DNA of 64,000 bases from Neptunomonas antarctica (lineage in GTDB: Bacteria; Pseudomonadota; Gammaproteobacteria; Pseudomonadales; Balneatricaceae): contig NZ_LJSI01000027.1 of assembly GCF_001305295.1 (NCBI RefSeq), forward strand, positions 1 through 64,000, given 5' to 3'. Shown in pieces: positions 36,218 to 46,835 of this stretch. Under the pieces are notes generated by a model. The model searched no databases. It had not been told where the DNA came from and saw only the letters and a program-made list of their open reading frames with translations. The position numbers were made by a program, and so were the translations under genes. Every line of letters starts with the position of its first letter. Position 1 is the first letter of the stretch.

Positions 36218-38611
36218 ATGCGAGGACTAAATCGTATTAGCCGGTTAATACTAAGGTTACTTGTCCGCCCTACAATACAAGGCAGACAACACCTCAAACC
36301 CAGCCACAATACGCTGTTCGTTATTGAAACAGCACGGTATACGGACAGGTTGCTTTTAATAGAGCACCTGCGACTGCAGGGCAATACACTGCCTGAGCAA
36401 AAAATCCTTTGCGCCGCCCATAATCAGAATGAAGATCTGCGTAACCGCATTGAAGCGCAAATTGATAAACTGGGATTTTTAGACGCTGACAATGATATTA
36501 ATATTGTCCCCATCTCTATTTATTATGGGCGTCTTCCACAGAGGGAAACGTCCTGCCTGAACTTACTGTATGCTAAAATCTGGAGCAAAGCAGGTCCCTT
36601 CGGCCGTTTTATGCAATTACTGCTCAATGGCCGTCAGACATTGATTCAGGTGGATGCTCCTCTGTCACTCAGGCACCTCAAAAAAGACTCATCACATCAA
36701 CCTGCAGGGGTTATTGCCCATAAAGCGGTTCGGGTGTTTCATAACCATTTTTACCGTCGCCGACAAGCCATTATGGGCCCGGATCTATCGCACCGCCGCA
36801 CCTTGATCAAACTTATTTTGCAGGATGCACACGTCAAAGAGGCAATTAACCTCACGGCGACTAAAAATAGCCATAGCACTGAACAGGTTTTGGCTGAAGC
36901 GAACACGCTTTTGGAAGAGATAGCGGCGGACTTCAGTCCAACTACTGTTCGCATTCTTGCCCCTTTATTAAGCTTTTTCTGGAAAAAAGCCTATAAAAGC
37001 GTACATATTGTAGGGATTGAACGGGTTCAGAATTGTGCTCCCGACCACCACCTGGTCTACCTGCCATGCCATCGAAGCCATATCGATTATGTCATGCTGT
37101 CCTGGAGCTTATATCAGCATGGTTTAATGATCCCGCATATCGCCGCCGGTGATAATTTAAACGTTCCCATTTTAGGCAGTATTTTAAAACGCGGGGGCGC
37201 TATTTTTATGCGTCGAAGTTTCAAAAATGATCTTCTTTATGCGCAACTCTTTAAAAGCTATCTGTTTTTCATGGCTAACAGAGGCCATTCGCTTGAGTAT
37301 TTCATTGAAGGCGGCCGCAGCCGCACCGGTCGCTTACTACCCGCCAAAACAGGATTGCTCAGCATGACACTGGAGAATCATCTACAGCATCCGGAAAAGC
37401 CAGTTGCACTGATTCCCGTATGGATTAGCTATGACAAGCTCATCGAAAGCAAAAGCTATCAACAGGAGTTATCGGGTGGCCTCAAGCGCAAAGAATCTTT
37501 CTTAGGTTTACTCAAAACACTTAAGCAGTTTCGGCACCGCTTTGGTGATGCAGCACTCAGCTTCGGGGAGCCTATTCTGCTAAAAACAGCCTTGCAGGAA
37601 ACACCGTACAATATTTCGCTACATGCATCACAACCTATATCGAAAGACATGTCGGACAACCTATCGGAAAAAGAGCCCCAACAAGAAATAGCAGCCAAAC
37701 CAACATTGCATGACATGACACAACACATCAGCCAACAGGTGCTCCAAGGAATTAATCAATCAGCTTATGTCAATCAAACGGCGTTGCTAGCGACCCTTAT
37801 GCTGGCAAACCCAAAGCAGATTTTTAATACAACAGAGCTCGCCAATCAAACTAAAGATCTGGCATCCCTACTCAAAGCATTACCCAACCCTCCGGCCGCC
37901 ATTGCTACCGGAGCGGTTGATGAATGGGTAACAGAAGCCCTCAAACGTAAACAGTTAAGTCAATCAGGTAACGACATATTCCTTAGCGAAATGCAGGCTC
38001 AGGAAATGACATTTTATCGCAACCAACTGCATCATATCACCTTGCTACCGGGCCTCTATCTACTGCTGACAAAGCGCTATTCCCGCCCTCTACCGCAAAC
38101 CCTGCCAAGGCTGCTCAGCACTATTTACCCCTATTTGAAGGCTGAACTGTTCCTTCCCTGGAGTGGTGCTGAAGTGACGTCTGCCTGCAAGCAAATACGG
38201 CTGCGTCTGGAAAAAAGGGGGATGATCACGCGGAATGGCGGACTGATGTGCGTGACGGAAACCCCGCTGACTATTGCTCTGATGCGAACAGCTGAGCCGA
38301 TTCTACTGCGATATTATATTGTGTTTCGCCTGCTCTCGGATGGAACAGCGATGTCGATGGACGACCTGATCAGCGAAAGCCAGCGTATCGCTGTGCATCT
38401 GCACCATCACTTTGGTTTTAACTCGCCAGAGTATTCTGACGAACGCGTATTGACAGTGTTTATTAAAGCGTTGATTAGCCGATCAGTCTTCGCCAAACAA
38501 GCAGACCAGGTGAGCTGCCGGATAGAAAGCTCAGCCTTACTTAAACGGGCCAGGCAAATTCTGAATCCGCATTACATCAGCGTGGTAGAGAAAGCATTAC
38601 ATCCGCGCTAA
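36218..38611 (+). CDS. plsB: Glycerol-3-phosphate acyltransferase
   Basis: Inner-membrane enzyme that acylates sn-glycerol-3-phosphate at position 1, the first step of phospholipid synthesis. The 797-residue length is close to E. coli PlsB. The acyltransferase motifs are clear: catalytic CHRSHIDY, GAIFMRRSF, FIEGGRSRTG and VALIPVWISYD. A low-complexity stretch rich in Ser/Gln interrupts the region around 470-505. The ATG has an AAGG site. It may be cotranscribed with slyX. Confidence 0.96.
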   Translation: MRGLNRISRLILRLLVRPTIQGRQHLKPSHNTLFVIETARYTDRLLLIEHLRLQGNTLPEQKILCAAHNQNEDLRNRIEAQIDKLGFLDADNDINIVPISIYYGRLPQRETSCLNLLYAKIWSKAGPFGRFMQLLLNGRQTLIQVDAPLSLRHLKKDSSHQPAGVIAHKAVRVFHNHFYRRRQAIMGPDLSHRRTLIKLILQDAHVKEAINLTATKNSHSTEQVLAEANTLLEEIAADFSPTTVRILAPLLSFFWKKAYKSVHIVGIERVQNCAPDHHLVYLPCHRSHIDYVMLSWSLYQHGLMIPHIAAGDNLNVPILGSILKRGGAIFMRRSFKNDLLYAQLFKSYLFFMANRGHSLEYFIEGGRSRTGRLLPAKTGLLSMTLENHLQHPEKPVALIPVWISYDKLIESKSYQQELSGGLKRKESFLGLLKTLKQFRHRFGDAALSFGEPILLKTALQETPYNISLHASQPISKDMSDNLSEKEPQQEIAAKPTLHDMTQHISQQVLQGINQSAYVNQTALLATLMLANPKQIFNTTELANQTKDLASLLKALPNPPAAIATGAVDEWVTEALKRKQLSQSGNDIFLSEMQAQEMTFYRNQLHHITLLPGLYLLLTKRYSRPLPQTLPRLLSTIYPYLKAELFLPWSGAEVTSACKQIRLRLEKRGMITRNGGLMCVTETPLTIALMRTAEPILLRYYIVFRLLSDGTAMSMDDLISESQRIAVHLHHHFGFNSPEYSDERVLTVFIKALISRSVFAKQADQVSCRIESSALLKRARQILNPHYISVVEKALHPR

Positions 38612-38629
38612 TACGCGGCCGAACACCTT

Positions 38630-39430
38630 CTAACTTAATTTGGCGAGTGCATAAATATCATAACGGCTGGACTTCCCTTCTAACTGATAACTAGGAGGAC
38701 GTCCTGCTATTGTTGGCGCTTTGCGGGCGCGCTTAACCACCACACGTGCCGTCGCCGTATCCAGAGCAGCCTCCAGCAACTCAACAGAATCCTGATCATC
38801 ACCGACCACATCCCTGAATATCCGCATCTCTTTTTTCACTAACGCAGATTTTTCAGCATGCGGAAACATAGGGTCAACATAAACAACCTGCACAGGATCT
38901 ATCAGATGAGAGCGCATCAATTCAATCGCGTTACCGTGATACAGTTTCATTCTGCAACAGACCTCGTAAACTTCTTCATCCGCTACAGCACGCTCAAGCC
39001 CATCCGCCAATAACGCATGAATCACAGCAGAACGCTCAGTCATGGAAATAGAGCACCCCAGCGTCGCCAGCACAAAGCTGTCTCGTCCTAAACCGGCGGT
39101 AGCATCCAGTATCGTGGGACGAATACCACTTTTAACCCCCACAGCCTTTGCTATCATTTGGCCGGCCCCACCACCAAACTTTCTGCGATGCGCAATCGAA
39201 CCGCTTAAAAAATCGACCCACACAGGCCCGGGAGCCTTTTTACCCGTCGTTTGCAGCTGAAGCCCGTCATAGGTTACATAAAGCAGCAACGGATCAGCAC
39301 AACGAGCTATATCGGTGACAATACTCGCCGGCGGTAAGCCCAATCGAGTCGCCAGTTTATTAGCATGCTCCAGCAGCGGCTTATCGCAGGCGGCAACCTT
39401 AACCGTTTCACTTATTATATTTTCAGTCAC
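38630..39430 (-). CDS. rsmJ: 16S rRNA (guanine1516-N2)-methyltransferase
   Basis: SAM-dependent rRNA methyltransferase of 266 residues (RsmJ/YhiQ). It has the N-terminal [16 protein letters not shown] motif, the SAM-binding [19 protein letters not shown], and the catalytic [15 protein letters not shown] segment characteristic of the family. The start codon is GTG, with an AAGG site. It converges on plsB with an 18-bp gap. Confidence 0.93.
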   Translation of the reverse strand: MTENIISETVKVAACDKPLLEHANKLATRLGLPPASIVTDIARCADPLLLYVTYDGLQLQTTGKKAPGPVWVDFLSGSIAHRRKFGGGAGQMIAKAVGVKSGIRPTILDATAGLGRDSFVLATLGCSISMTERSAVIHALLADGLERAVADEEVYEVCCRMKLYHGNAIELMRSHLIDPVQVVYVDPMFPHAEKSALVKKEMRIFRDVVGDDQDSVELLEAALDTATARVVVKRARKAPTIAGRPPSYQLEGKSSRYDIYALAKLS

Positions 39431-39532
39431 TTGACGCCTTTATATATCTAACAATAGATTTCACAACACAGTACATCTAACAGCAAAAGATCCAACAACT
39501 ATCTAGACAACAAAAACTAAATACCACTCCAC

Positions 39533-40219
39533 TTACTGCTGATCCTTCTTTTTCCAGGCAACGCTATCGCGCAAATACACAGGCTGCGCCAACTCGGGCG
39601 ATACTGACTTCCCTTCTTGATAATCCCTAAGTGCCAGACGCAAAATATTAGCCGCCGTCGGATAAGTATCATCGTCTATCGAAGTAACCGCCTGCTGCAC
39701 TTGCTCAGACATCTCTTGCAGATAGCGCCAGCCAGAACCCGCACCGGCCCATGGAGATTGATCAGGTAGCATGATGTTAGCAGGCGCATCGACCCGTTCC
39801 ACATCAACCTGCACTGGCAGCCCATTCTCAAACCGATAGGCCGCCCAATAAATTTCATTCATACGCGCATCCAGCGCAGCGACTACCTGATGTTCTCCTG
39901 TCGCCAAATGCTTCGATAGAGCGATAGCCGCTAATGTGGACACAGGTAACAGGTTTAGCTCTGCTGCAAATGCCAGCCCTTGAGCAACGCCGGTAGCAAT
40001 ACGGATACCGGCAAAAGACCCGGGGCCACGACCAAACGCAATAGCATCCAGATCTTTTACTTTCAGACCCGCCTCGTCCAGCATCGCCTGAACCATTGGC
40101 AGCAGCTGTTTAGTATGCTGTCGGGGAATTATTCTGAAATCCTCACGGATCTCACCTGCCACATGTAAAGCAACGGAACACGCATCGGTCGAGGTATCCA
40201 AGGCAAGAATCTTAGGCAT
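39533..40219 (-). CDS. tsaB: tRNA threonylcarbamoyladenosine subunit TsaB
   Basis: Subunit of the TsaBDE complex that makes t6A at position 37 of ANN-decoding tRNAs; TsaB is a scaffold paralogous to TsaD. The 228-residue protein shows the family start ILALDTSTDACSVAL, the AFGRGPGSFAGIRI loop and the late PVYLRDSVAW. The start at 40219 has a GGAG site; an upstream extension to 40240 is not needed. Confidence 0.94.
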   Translation of the reverse strand: MPKILALDTSTDACSVALHVAGEIREDFRIIPRQHTKQLLPMVQAMLDEAGLKVKDLDAIAFGRGPGSFAGIRIATGVAQGLAFAAELNLLPVSTLAAIALSKHLATGEHQVVAALDARMNEIYWAAYRFENGLPVQVDVERVDAPANIMLPDQSPWAGAGSGWRYLQEMSEQVQQAVTSIDDDTYPTAANILRLALRDYQEGKSVSPELAQPVYLRDSVAWKKKDQQ

Positions 40220-40252
40220 TAACCCGCTCCAATTAGACAAAAGGTAGCTATT

Positions 40253-40903
40253 CTAGTCCTGCGCTGGCGTATTTTCATCACTTTGCAGCAATGCTTCGCC
40301 CCAACGCGGCATAAAAGACTGTTCTACCCCAATCTGAGACAGAATTCTGGCGACCACGAAGTCGACCATATCGCTAATCGTTTCAGGCTTATGATAAAAA
40401 CCAGGACTGGCAGGCAAAATAACGGCTCCCATGCGCGTAAGCTTGAGCATATTCTCCAGATGAATCTCTGAATACGGAGCTTCACGCGGTACCAACACCA
40501 GCTGCCGGCGCTCTTTCAATGCTACATCCGCCGCACGTTCGATCAGATTATTACTGGCACCTGTCGCAATCGCAGACAGCGTACCAGTACTGCAAGGACA
40601 CACCACCATGGTGGCCGGAGCACCCGAACCAGAAGCAACCGGTGCCATCCATTGCTCACGCGCGAACACCTTAATCTGGTCGGCTTTCGCATTAAACATC
40701 TTTGTGAAATAGGCCTGCTGAGCCACCGTTGCTCCGGGAATCGATAAATCAGTCTCTGTCGCCGCCACCACTTGAGCAGCCTTGGATATCATCAACAACA
40801 CCTGAACATCGGCGGCAATTAAGCATTCCATCAGGCGTATAGCATATTGCACGCCCGATGCGCCGGTAATCGCTAACGTGACACGTTTTGTAAACTCAGG
40901 CAT
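40253..40903 (-). CDS. ubiX: Flavin prenyltransferase
   Basis: Makes prenylated FMN, the cofactor of the UbiD decarboxylase in ubiquinone synthesis. The 216-residue protein has the flavin-binding start LAITGASGVQYAIRLME, VCPCSTGTLSAIATG with its conserved cysteine, and LVLVPREAPYSEIHLENML. It overlaps the end of mpl by 8 bp and is placed at the ATG at 40903, with a GAGG site. Confidence 0.94.
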   Translation of the reverse strand: MPEFTKRVTLAITGASGVQYAIRLMECLIAADVQVLLMISKAAQVVAATETDLSIPGATVAQQAYFTKMFNAKADQIKVFAREQWMAPVASGSGAPATMVVCPCSTGTLSAIATGASNNLIERAADVALKERRQLVLVPREAPYSEIHLENMLKLTRMGAVILPASPGFYHKPETISDMVDFVVARILSQIGVEQSFMPRWGEALLQSDENTPAQD

Positions 40904-42281
40904 GGGACTTTTCCTCATTGAACTTGTCCTCAAGTACACTGACCAAGCGCTGATGAATGCCTTCAAAGCCACCATTACTCATCACTACAAGATGTGTACG
41001 TGGCACAACAGAGGCTTTAATAGATGCAAGAATATTATCTATCGTGGTTACCACGCGCATTTTATCTTCATGGCCGTGCACAATATCGTCCAGCGACCAC
41101 TCTAATCCGACAGGCTGATACCAGATCACTTCATCCGCCAGCTTCGCTGATTCGGCCAATGCGGCACGATGCGCACCCAGTCGCATGGTGTTCGAACGCG
41201 GCTCAATAATAGCCACAATAGTATCGCTGCCAACCTGCGCACGCAGACCTTGCAGCGTGGTAGCAATCGCGGTGGGGTGATGAGCAAAATCATCGTAAAC
41301 GCTCACGCCCGCCACCTCGCCAACTTTTTCCATACGACGCTTCACGCCACCAAATACCGATAACGCTTCAATGGCATGATGCGGTTGCACACCTACGTGA
41401 CGCGCAGCAATCAATGCCATTAAACCATTAGCCACATTATGCTGACCGGTCATGTTCCATTTAACCTGACCCAGATTTTTACCCTGATGCAGAATATCAA
41501 AAGCACTACCATCCTCACTGGCCAGCTGCGCAGACCACTCGCCGCCATCACCTATTGAGGCAGTAACCACGGGCGTCCAACAGCCCATCTCGATCACTTC
41601 ACTGATCGCCTTATCGTGCTGCGGAATAATCACCTGCCCATTCGCGGGTACGGTACGTACAACGTGATGAAACTGGCGTTGAATCGCGGCCAGATCAGGG
41701 AAAATATCGGCATGATCAAATTCAAGATTATTCAGCACTAACGTACGCGGGCGGTAATGGACAAATTTTGAGCGTTTATCAAAAAAAGCAGTGTCGTATT
41801 CATCTGCTTCAATCACAAAAAAAGGCGAACCCCCTAAGCGTGCAGACACGTCAAAATTATTCGGCACACCGCCAATCAAATAACCCGGCTGCATACCCGC
41901 ATATTCAAGAACCCAGGCCAGCATCGATGCTGTCGTGGTTTTTCCGTGTGTTCCGGCAACCGCCAACACCCAACGCTCCTGCAGCACATGCTCACATAAC
42001 CATTGTGGACCCGAGGTATAGCGTAAACCTTTATCCAGCACATACTCAACCGCAGGATTGCCCCGCGACATAGCGTTACCGATAATCACCAGATCAGGTT
42101 CAGGATTCAGATGGTCAGGTGAATAGCCCTCCATTAACCCGATACCCTGCGCCTCTAACTGAGTACTCATCGGTGGATATACGTTAGCGTCTGAACCTGT
42201 TACCCGATATCCCAGCTCACGTGCTAAAAGAGCCAGTGACCCCATAAAGGTTCCACAGATACCCAGAATATGAATATGCAC
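40896..42281 (-). CDS. mpl: Murein tripeptide ligase Mpl
   Basis: Cell-wall recycling enzyme joining UDP-MurNAc to recovered L-Ala-gamma-D-Glu-meso-DAP. The 461-residue Mur-ligase protein starts MHIHILGICGTFMGSLALLA and has the ATP loop GTHGKTTTASML, the EADEYDTAF motif and FDDFAHHPTAI. The start codon is GTG with an AGGAG site. It is followed by ubiX with a short overlap, a pairing common in gammaproteobacteria. Confidence 0.96.
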   Translation of the reverse strand: MHIHILGICGTFMGSLALLARELGYRVTGSDANVYPPMSTQLEAQGIGLMEGYSPDHLNPEPDLVIIGNAMSRGNPAVEYVLDKGLRYTSGPQWLCEHVLQERWVLAVAGTHGKTTTASMLAWVLEYAGMQPGYLIGGVPNNFDVSARLGGSPFFVIEADEYDTAFFDKRSKFVHYRPRTLVLNNLEFDHADIFPDLAAIQRQFHHVVRTVPANGQVIIPQHDKAISEVIEMGCWTPVVTASIGDGGEWSAQLASEDGSAFDILHQGKNLGQVKWNMTGQHNVANGLMALIAARHVGVQPHHAIEALSVFGGVKRRMEKVGEVAGVSVYDDFAHHPTAIATTLQGLRAQVGSDTIVAIIEPRSNTMRLGAHRAALAESAKLADEVIWYQPVGLEWSLDDIVHGHEDKMRVVTTIDNILASIKASVVPRTHLVVMSNGGFEGIHQRLVSVLEDKFNEEKSHA

Positions 42282-42558
42282 CGCTTTCTCCTACTCAATT
42301 ATCAACAAAATTTTCTGCAAAACTATTAATAAATTACTAATAAAGCTCTTACTGAAATGCTCAACACAAGCATCAACACATCTATCAATAAAATCATCTA
42401 TAAAACAATTCCGATAATAATACCGAGAATTATAAAAAAGGGCGCGATTTATACCCAGTTTTGCACCGACACTGCATGATTTTCCGGTCTTAATCACGTA
42501 AAATTACTACAAATTTTGATTCATCCATCTATTAACCTATGCAAAGGTAATCCCCCCC

Positions 42559-43548
42559 ATGCAACTGCTTAGCCAGTTTCTGAGACGCAACGACACTGAC
42601 GAACAATTAATGGACCTGATTGCGACACTCATGGTCGCCTGTAAAGAGATCGCTTTAAAGTTGCGCGAAGGTGCGCTGGCCGGCGTACTCGGCACGACAG
42701 ACATCACCAATGTTCAGGGGGAAACACAGAAAAAATTGGACGTTATCTCCAATGAAATTCTGAAAACCGTGTTACTGAATCACTCGCTAGTAGCGGGTGT
42801 TGCCTCAGAAGAAGAGAGCGAATCAGTACCGGGTTTTAAAGATGGACGCTTTCTGGTGGTTTTTGATCCGCTGGATGGCTCATCTAATATCGATATCAAT
42901 GTATCTGTCGGCACTATCTTTTCTATTCTTGAAGCACCTAAAGATGAAGATTTCAGTACCGAGCATCCTTACCTGCAAAACGGCCGCAAACAGTTGGCCG
43001 CCGGTTATGTGCTGTACGGTCCTTCTGCCGTATTGGTTCTGACGACCGGCAAAGGCGTCAATATGTTTACCCTGTCGCATACCGGTGACTTCCTGCTGAC
43101 ACGTGAAAACGTCATGATTCCAGAAGAAACACGTGAATTTGCCATCAACATGTCAAACCACCGCTTTTGGGAACCTGCCATGCGCAACTACGTGGATGAT
43201 CTGCTCCTCGGAGCCGACGGCCCACGTGAGAAAAACTACAATATGCGCTGGGTAGCGGCAATGGTTGCCGAAGTGCATCGTGTGCTGACGCGTGGCGGTA
43301 TTTTTACTTATCCATGGGATGCCCGCTCGCCGAAGAAACCCGGCAAATTACGCCTGATGTATGAAGGCAACCCAATGAGTATGCTGATAGAACAAGCCGG
43401 AGGGTTAGCCACTAACTGCTATTCAGATATTTTAGATGTACAACCGGATGATATTCATGAACGCGTATCTGTTTCTTTAGGCTCGCGCAAAGAAGTCGAA
43501 GTGCTGATGGAATACCATCAGCGTACCGAGAGTACAAAAGAAGCATAA
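42559..43548 (+). CDS. fbp: Class I fructose-1,6-bisphosphatase
   Basis: Gluconeogenic phosphatase converting fructose-1,6-bisphosphate to fructose-6-phosphate. The 329-residue protein has the metal-binding [11 protein letters not shown] signature, EEESE, and the late [21 protein letters not shown]. An AAAGG site lies a little far upstream (11 nt) of the ATG. It is divergent from mpl across 277 bp. Nothing suggests a bifunctional sedoheptulose enzyme. Confidence 0.96.
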   Translation: MQLLSQFLRRNDTDEQLMDLIATLMVACKEIALKLREGALAGVLGTTDITNVQGETQKKLDVISNEILKTVLLNHSLVAGVASEEESESVPGFKDGRFLVVFDPLDGSSNIDINVSVGTIFSILEAPKDEDFSTEHPYLQNGRKQLAAGYVLYGPSAVLVLTTGKGVNMFTLSHTGDFLLTRENVMIPEETREFAINMSNHRFWEPAMRNYVDDLLLGADGPREKNYNMRWVAAMVAEVHRVLTRGGIFTYPWDARSPKKPGKLRLMYEGNPMSMLIEQAGGLATNCYSDILDVQPDDIHERVSVSLGSRKEVEVLMEYHQRTESTKEA

Positions 43549-43636
43549 TCGTCTGATAGTCGTATACAAACTAATGCGTACGACTCTTATAATGAATGAA
43601 TTAAAATTCTCATTACTATAGAACAGGAAGAAACGC

Positions 43637-44173
43637 ATGAGCTTTGCAAAAGTGCCTGCAGGTAAAGATCTACCGAACGACATCTACGTGATCATCGAGA
43701 TCCCGGCGGAAAGCTCCCCGGTTAAATACGAAATTGAAAAAGAAGAAGATGCGATCTTCGTTGACCGTTTCATGGTAGCACCTATGTTCTACCCTGCTAA
43801 CTACGGCTACATTAACAATACACTGGCTGATGACGGCGATGCTGTCGATGTTCTGGTACTGACACCTTACCCTGTTATTCCTGGTGCAGTTATTCGTTGT
43901 CGTCCAATCGGCATCCTGAATATGACTGACGAAGCGGGTCAAGATGCTAAATTGCTGGCAGTACCACACGACAAACTGACTAAAATGTACAAAGACGTAC
44001 AGGATATCAGTGACCTGCCTGAAATGACGCTGGCGCGCATCAAGCATTTCTTCGAGAACTACAAAGGTCTGGAAGAAGGAAAATGGGTTAAGCTGGATGG
44101 CTGGGAAGGTGCTGATGCCGCTCGTGCCGCTATCGTTGAAGGCGTTAAAATGTATGAAGCGGCTAAAAAGTAA
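43637..44173 (+). CDS. ppa: Inorganic pyrophosphatase
   Basis: Family I soluble pyrophosphatase of 178 residues that hydrolyses pyrophosphate to drive biosynthesis. It has the conserved [16 protein letters not shown], the signature [10 protein letters not shown] with the metal-binding aspartates, and [23 protein letters not shown] site precedes the ATG and a strong terminator follows. Confidence 0.97.
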   Translation: MSFAKVPAGKDLPNDIYVIIEIPAESSPVKYEIEKEEDAIFVDRFMVAPMFYPANYGYINNTLADDGDAVDVLVLTPYPVIPGAVIRCRPIGILNMTDEAGQDAKLLAVPHDKLTKMYKDVQDISDLPEMTLARIKHFFENYKGLEEGKWVKLDGWEGADAARAAIVEGVKMYEAAKK

Positions 44174-44210
44174 TCACTTTTAAACTGCTTCATTTTAAAT
44201 AGCGCCACTG

Positions 44211-44244
44211 AAAAAGCCTCCTTGTTATTCATGGAGGCTTTTTT
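44211..44244 (+). terminator. Intrinsic terminator after ppa
   Basis: An 11-bp stem (AAAAAGCCTCC / GGAGGCTTTTT) with a 12-nt loop ends in a T tract. It lies 38 bp after the ppa stop. Confidence 0.92.
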
Positions 44245-44289
44245 GTTTTCAGTACCCTGAATAAATAAAAAAGAGAAAAGAGAACACAT

Positions 44290-44637
44290 ATGTCTAAGAA
44301 GATTTATTGTACTGCCCAGTTTTTACCAAAAGCGGGTAAAGAGTCCGAGGTTTTTGCGACACTGCAAGCATTAGAACCCAACTCACAGCGTGAAGATGGC
44401 TGTATTCAATATACCGTCACCCGACGCATTGCCAACCCGTTTGCTGAAGGCGAAAGCTACCCGATTGCTTTTCATGAGACCTGGAGCAACCGGGAAGCAT
44501 TTGAAGCACACTGCCAACGCAAAGAGATCGTTGAGTTTTTCGAAACCAACTGCGTGGCTGAAGATGGCCTGATTGAAAAGTGGAATGTCTGCGTGTACAG
44601 CGATGAACCGGCCGACTTTGACGCGCCAGTGCTATAA
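44290..44637 (+). CDS. ABM-domain protein, putative quinol monooxygenase
   Basis: A 115-residue protein with one antibiotic-biosynthesis-monooxygenase (ABM) ferredoxin-like domain: CTAQFLPKAGKESEVFATL at the start and FHETWSNREAFEAHCQ in the middle, as in YgiN-type quinol monooxygenases. These act without cofactor on quinones, or serve as small detoxifying enzymes. It is a single gene between the ppa terminator and a convergent gene. Substrate is not known. Confidence 0.82.
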   Translation: MSKKIYCTAQFLPKAGKESEVFATLQALEPNSQREDGCIQYTVTRRIANPFAEGESYPIAFHETWSNREAFEAHCQRKEIVEFFETNCVAEDGLIEKWNVCVYSDEPADFDAPVL

Positions 44638-44696
44638 GCACTGGCTAAAATAACGGCTCACTCGATCCAAAAGGTTTCCGGGTTTCCGGGTCTGCG

Positions 44697-45974
44697 TTAG
44701 TCGTCTGATTTGAACTCTTTGGTAACACGTCTTACATACCACCATACGCCCAGCACAACCGCCGGTAATGAATAGGTCAGCCAGCTCGTCGCCACCTCTT
44801 CTATTTTACCGGACGAGAGGTAATGAATCGTCCGGTCTGTCAAATCAAACAGATAATAGGTCACAACGATAATAGAAAACGTTTCCAGTTTAGCCTGCAG
44901 CGTCAACTGACGACGGGTACGCTTGTTCATTGAACTCAACAGATCGTGTACTTTCCCCTCAGTCGACAAATCGATTTTGGAACGCAGTAAATTACTGGCA
45001 CGCGCAACCCGCTGCGATATCCGATCAAGCCGCATGGCCGCCGCCCTGCAGGTACGCATCGCCGGATCTACACGGCGATCAATAAACTGCTGAATGGTTT
45101 GCAGCCCTTCTATTCGCGTCTCTTCTAATTCAGAAATTCGCATCTGGACAACCGCATAATAAGCGTCCGAAGCAGAAAAACGATGTGCGGTTTCGGCTGA
45201 AATCTCTTCTATCTTCGCCGCCATATTCATTAATGCAGATAACGCGTCAGATTCTTTTCCAGCCTCCAGATTACTCAAATGATTAGTAACCACAGATAGC
45301 TCCGCACCCAGCATTGTTACCTGCATCATAGCAAAGCGTGCCGGAGACAAACCCAGTAAAGCGACGGCTCGATAAGTATCAATTTCACACAAACGCTGAA
45401 TCAAACGCCCACACTGGTAATCATGTAAATGATTATCCTGCAGCAGAATACGATCTAATCCAAACTCACCCTGCGGCTTAAAATCCGTCCACAGAGTGGC
45501 TGCTTTTCGCATGACGTGAGAACCAATCACCTGATGATTGCCAAATATTTCGTCTGGAATCTGATTAGGATTTTCTCTATCCGCCTGATCATCCCCAGGC
45601 TTCACCAGTATCTGCACGCCGGTAATCAGCTCACCCAGAATTCGATCGCTCCAATCCTTTGATAAACCTGGCATTGATTGCTGCCAATTCTGCTGCTCAC
45701 CACAATAATAGAAAGTTAGGGTATAAAATTCATTATGAGCCTCCCAGCGCAGCGACAGCTGACCGACATCCTGAAAGCAAAAAGTAGCACCCTCACCCAG
45801 CGCTTGAGCACCACAGGCGACAAACAAGGAAGAAATAGACTGAAGAATATCTCCGGCATCATGTCCGGCATTCATGACGGCAAAATGCATCACTTTCAAA
45901 GGTGAGCTCAACTGCTGAAACGGACGCGCATGTACTTCATCGGCAATCTGTTGACGCTGTGGATGGGACTTCAC
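44697..45974 (-). CDS. DUF3422 family membrane protein
   Basis: A 425-residue protein of the DUF3422 family, recognised by the N-terminal ADEVHARPF and the overall pattern. The large soluble part (about 1-365) includes long helices, and two hydrophobic segments lie near the C-terminus (about 372-392 and 398-415), so it probably faces the cytoplasm from the inner membrane. The start is the GTG at 45974, 6 nt after an AGGAGG site. Function is not established. Confidence 0.82.
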   Translation of the reverse strand: MKSHPQRQQIADEVHARPFQQLSSPLKVMHFAVMNAGHDAGDILQSISSLFVACGAQALGEGATFCFQDVGQLSLRWEAHNEFYTLTFYYCGEQQNWQQSMPGLSKDWSDRILGELITGVQILVKPGDDQADRENPNQIPDEIFGNHQVIGSHVMRKAATLWTDFKPQGEFGLDRILLQDNHLHDYQCGRLIQRLCEIDTYRAVALLGLSPARFAMMQVTMLGAELSVVTNHLSNLEAGKESDALSALMNMAAKIEEISAETAHRFSASDAYYAVVQMRISELEETRIEGLQTIQQFIDRRVDPAMRTCRAAAMRLDRISQRVARASNLLRSKIDLSTEGKVHDLLSSMNKRTRRQLTLQAKLETFSIIVVTYYLFDLTDRTIHYLSSGKIEEVATSWLTYSLPAVVLGVWWYVRRVTKEFKSDD

Positions 45975-46034
45975 CAATAACCTCCTACGATAAAAAGACA
46001 GTCACTTAAAATCAAAAGATAATGCTTTTAGTGG

Positions 46035-46835
46035 TTAACTAAACCAGCTCAGTAGCTGCCCTACAAGCTGGCCACCCTGCTGATACTGATCAACTAGCAA
46101 CTTAGCAGACATTGCCAGAGTTACCACAACAATCAAAGGACGAATAAGACTCACACCTTTGTTCACCACCATGCGCGCCCCAAGCTGCCCACCTACCAAC
46201 TGCCCTGCTGCCATAATAAATCCTGCTATCCAGATTATATTGCCGCCGATAGCAAAGAAAATAAGCGAAGCGATATTCGAGGTAAAGTTCAATACTTTAG
46301 TGTGTGCAGTCGCTTTCGCCATACTGAAGCCCAGCAAAGAAACAAAAGCGACGGCAAAAAAAGTCCCGGCACCTGGCCCAAAAAAACCATCATAAAAACC
46401 AATCGCGAAGGTAAAAACAAAAGCAAACACAGCGTTACTGACTTTTCGGTCGCGCTCTTCATCACCGATGCGTTTAGAAAACATAAAGTACAAAGCTATT
46501 AAAACCAATAAGAGGGGCATAACCGATGCCAGAAGGCTGGTGTCGATCTGCTGAACCAGCAAGGTACCGAAAACAGCGCCAACAAAAGTACAGCTAATCA
46601 TCAACCTCATCTGTGATAGATCAACCAACTTCTTACGCACAAAATAGACAGATGCCGCCAGAGTACCAAAGCTCCCCTGTAACTTATTAGTCGCTAATGC
46701 CTCTACCGGGCTCATACCTGCGGATAACAATACAGGTAGGGTTATCAGGCCACCGCCACCCGCTATCGCATCAACCATACCTGCGCCAAAACCTGTCACC
46801 AACAGTATGATAATGAGCGTAAGATCCAGCTCCAT
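46035..46835 (-). CDS. TauE/SafE family anion exporter
   Basis: A 266-residue inner-membrane protein with about eight helices and TauE/SafE hallmarks: GAGMVDAIAGGGGLITLPVLL near the N-terminus, LATNKLQGSFGTL, and the second-half repeat GFYDGFFGPGAGTFFA. Family members export sulfite, sulfoacetate or other organic anions; this YfcA-like branch has no proven substrate. It precedes the DUF3422 gene on the same strand, 60 bp apart. Confidence 0.88.
   Translation of the reverse strand: MELDLTLIIILLVTGFGAGMVDAIAGGGGLITLPVLLSAGMSPVEALATNKLQGSFGTLAASVYFVRKKLVDLSQMRLMISCTFVGAVFGTLLVQQIDTSLLASVMPLLLVLIALYFMFSKRIGDEERDRKVSNAVFAFVFTFAIGFYDGFFGPGAGTFFAVAFVSLLGFSMAKATAHTKVLNFTSNIASLIFFAIGGNIIWIAGFIMAAGQLVGGQLGARMVVNKGVSLIRPLIVVVTLAMSAKLLVDQYQQGGQLVGQLLSWFS

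Noticed and set aside
40904-40975. Longer N-terminus for UbiX
   Set aside because: The extension lies inside mpl, lacks family similarity, and the ATG at 40903 has a ribosome site and the correct family start.
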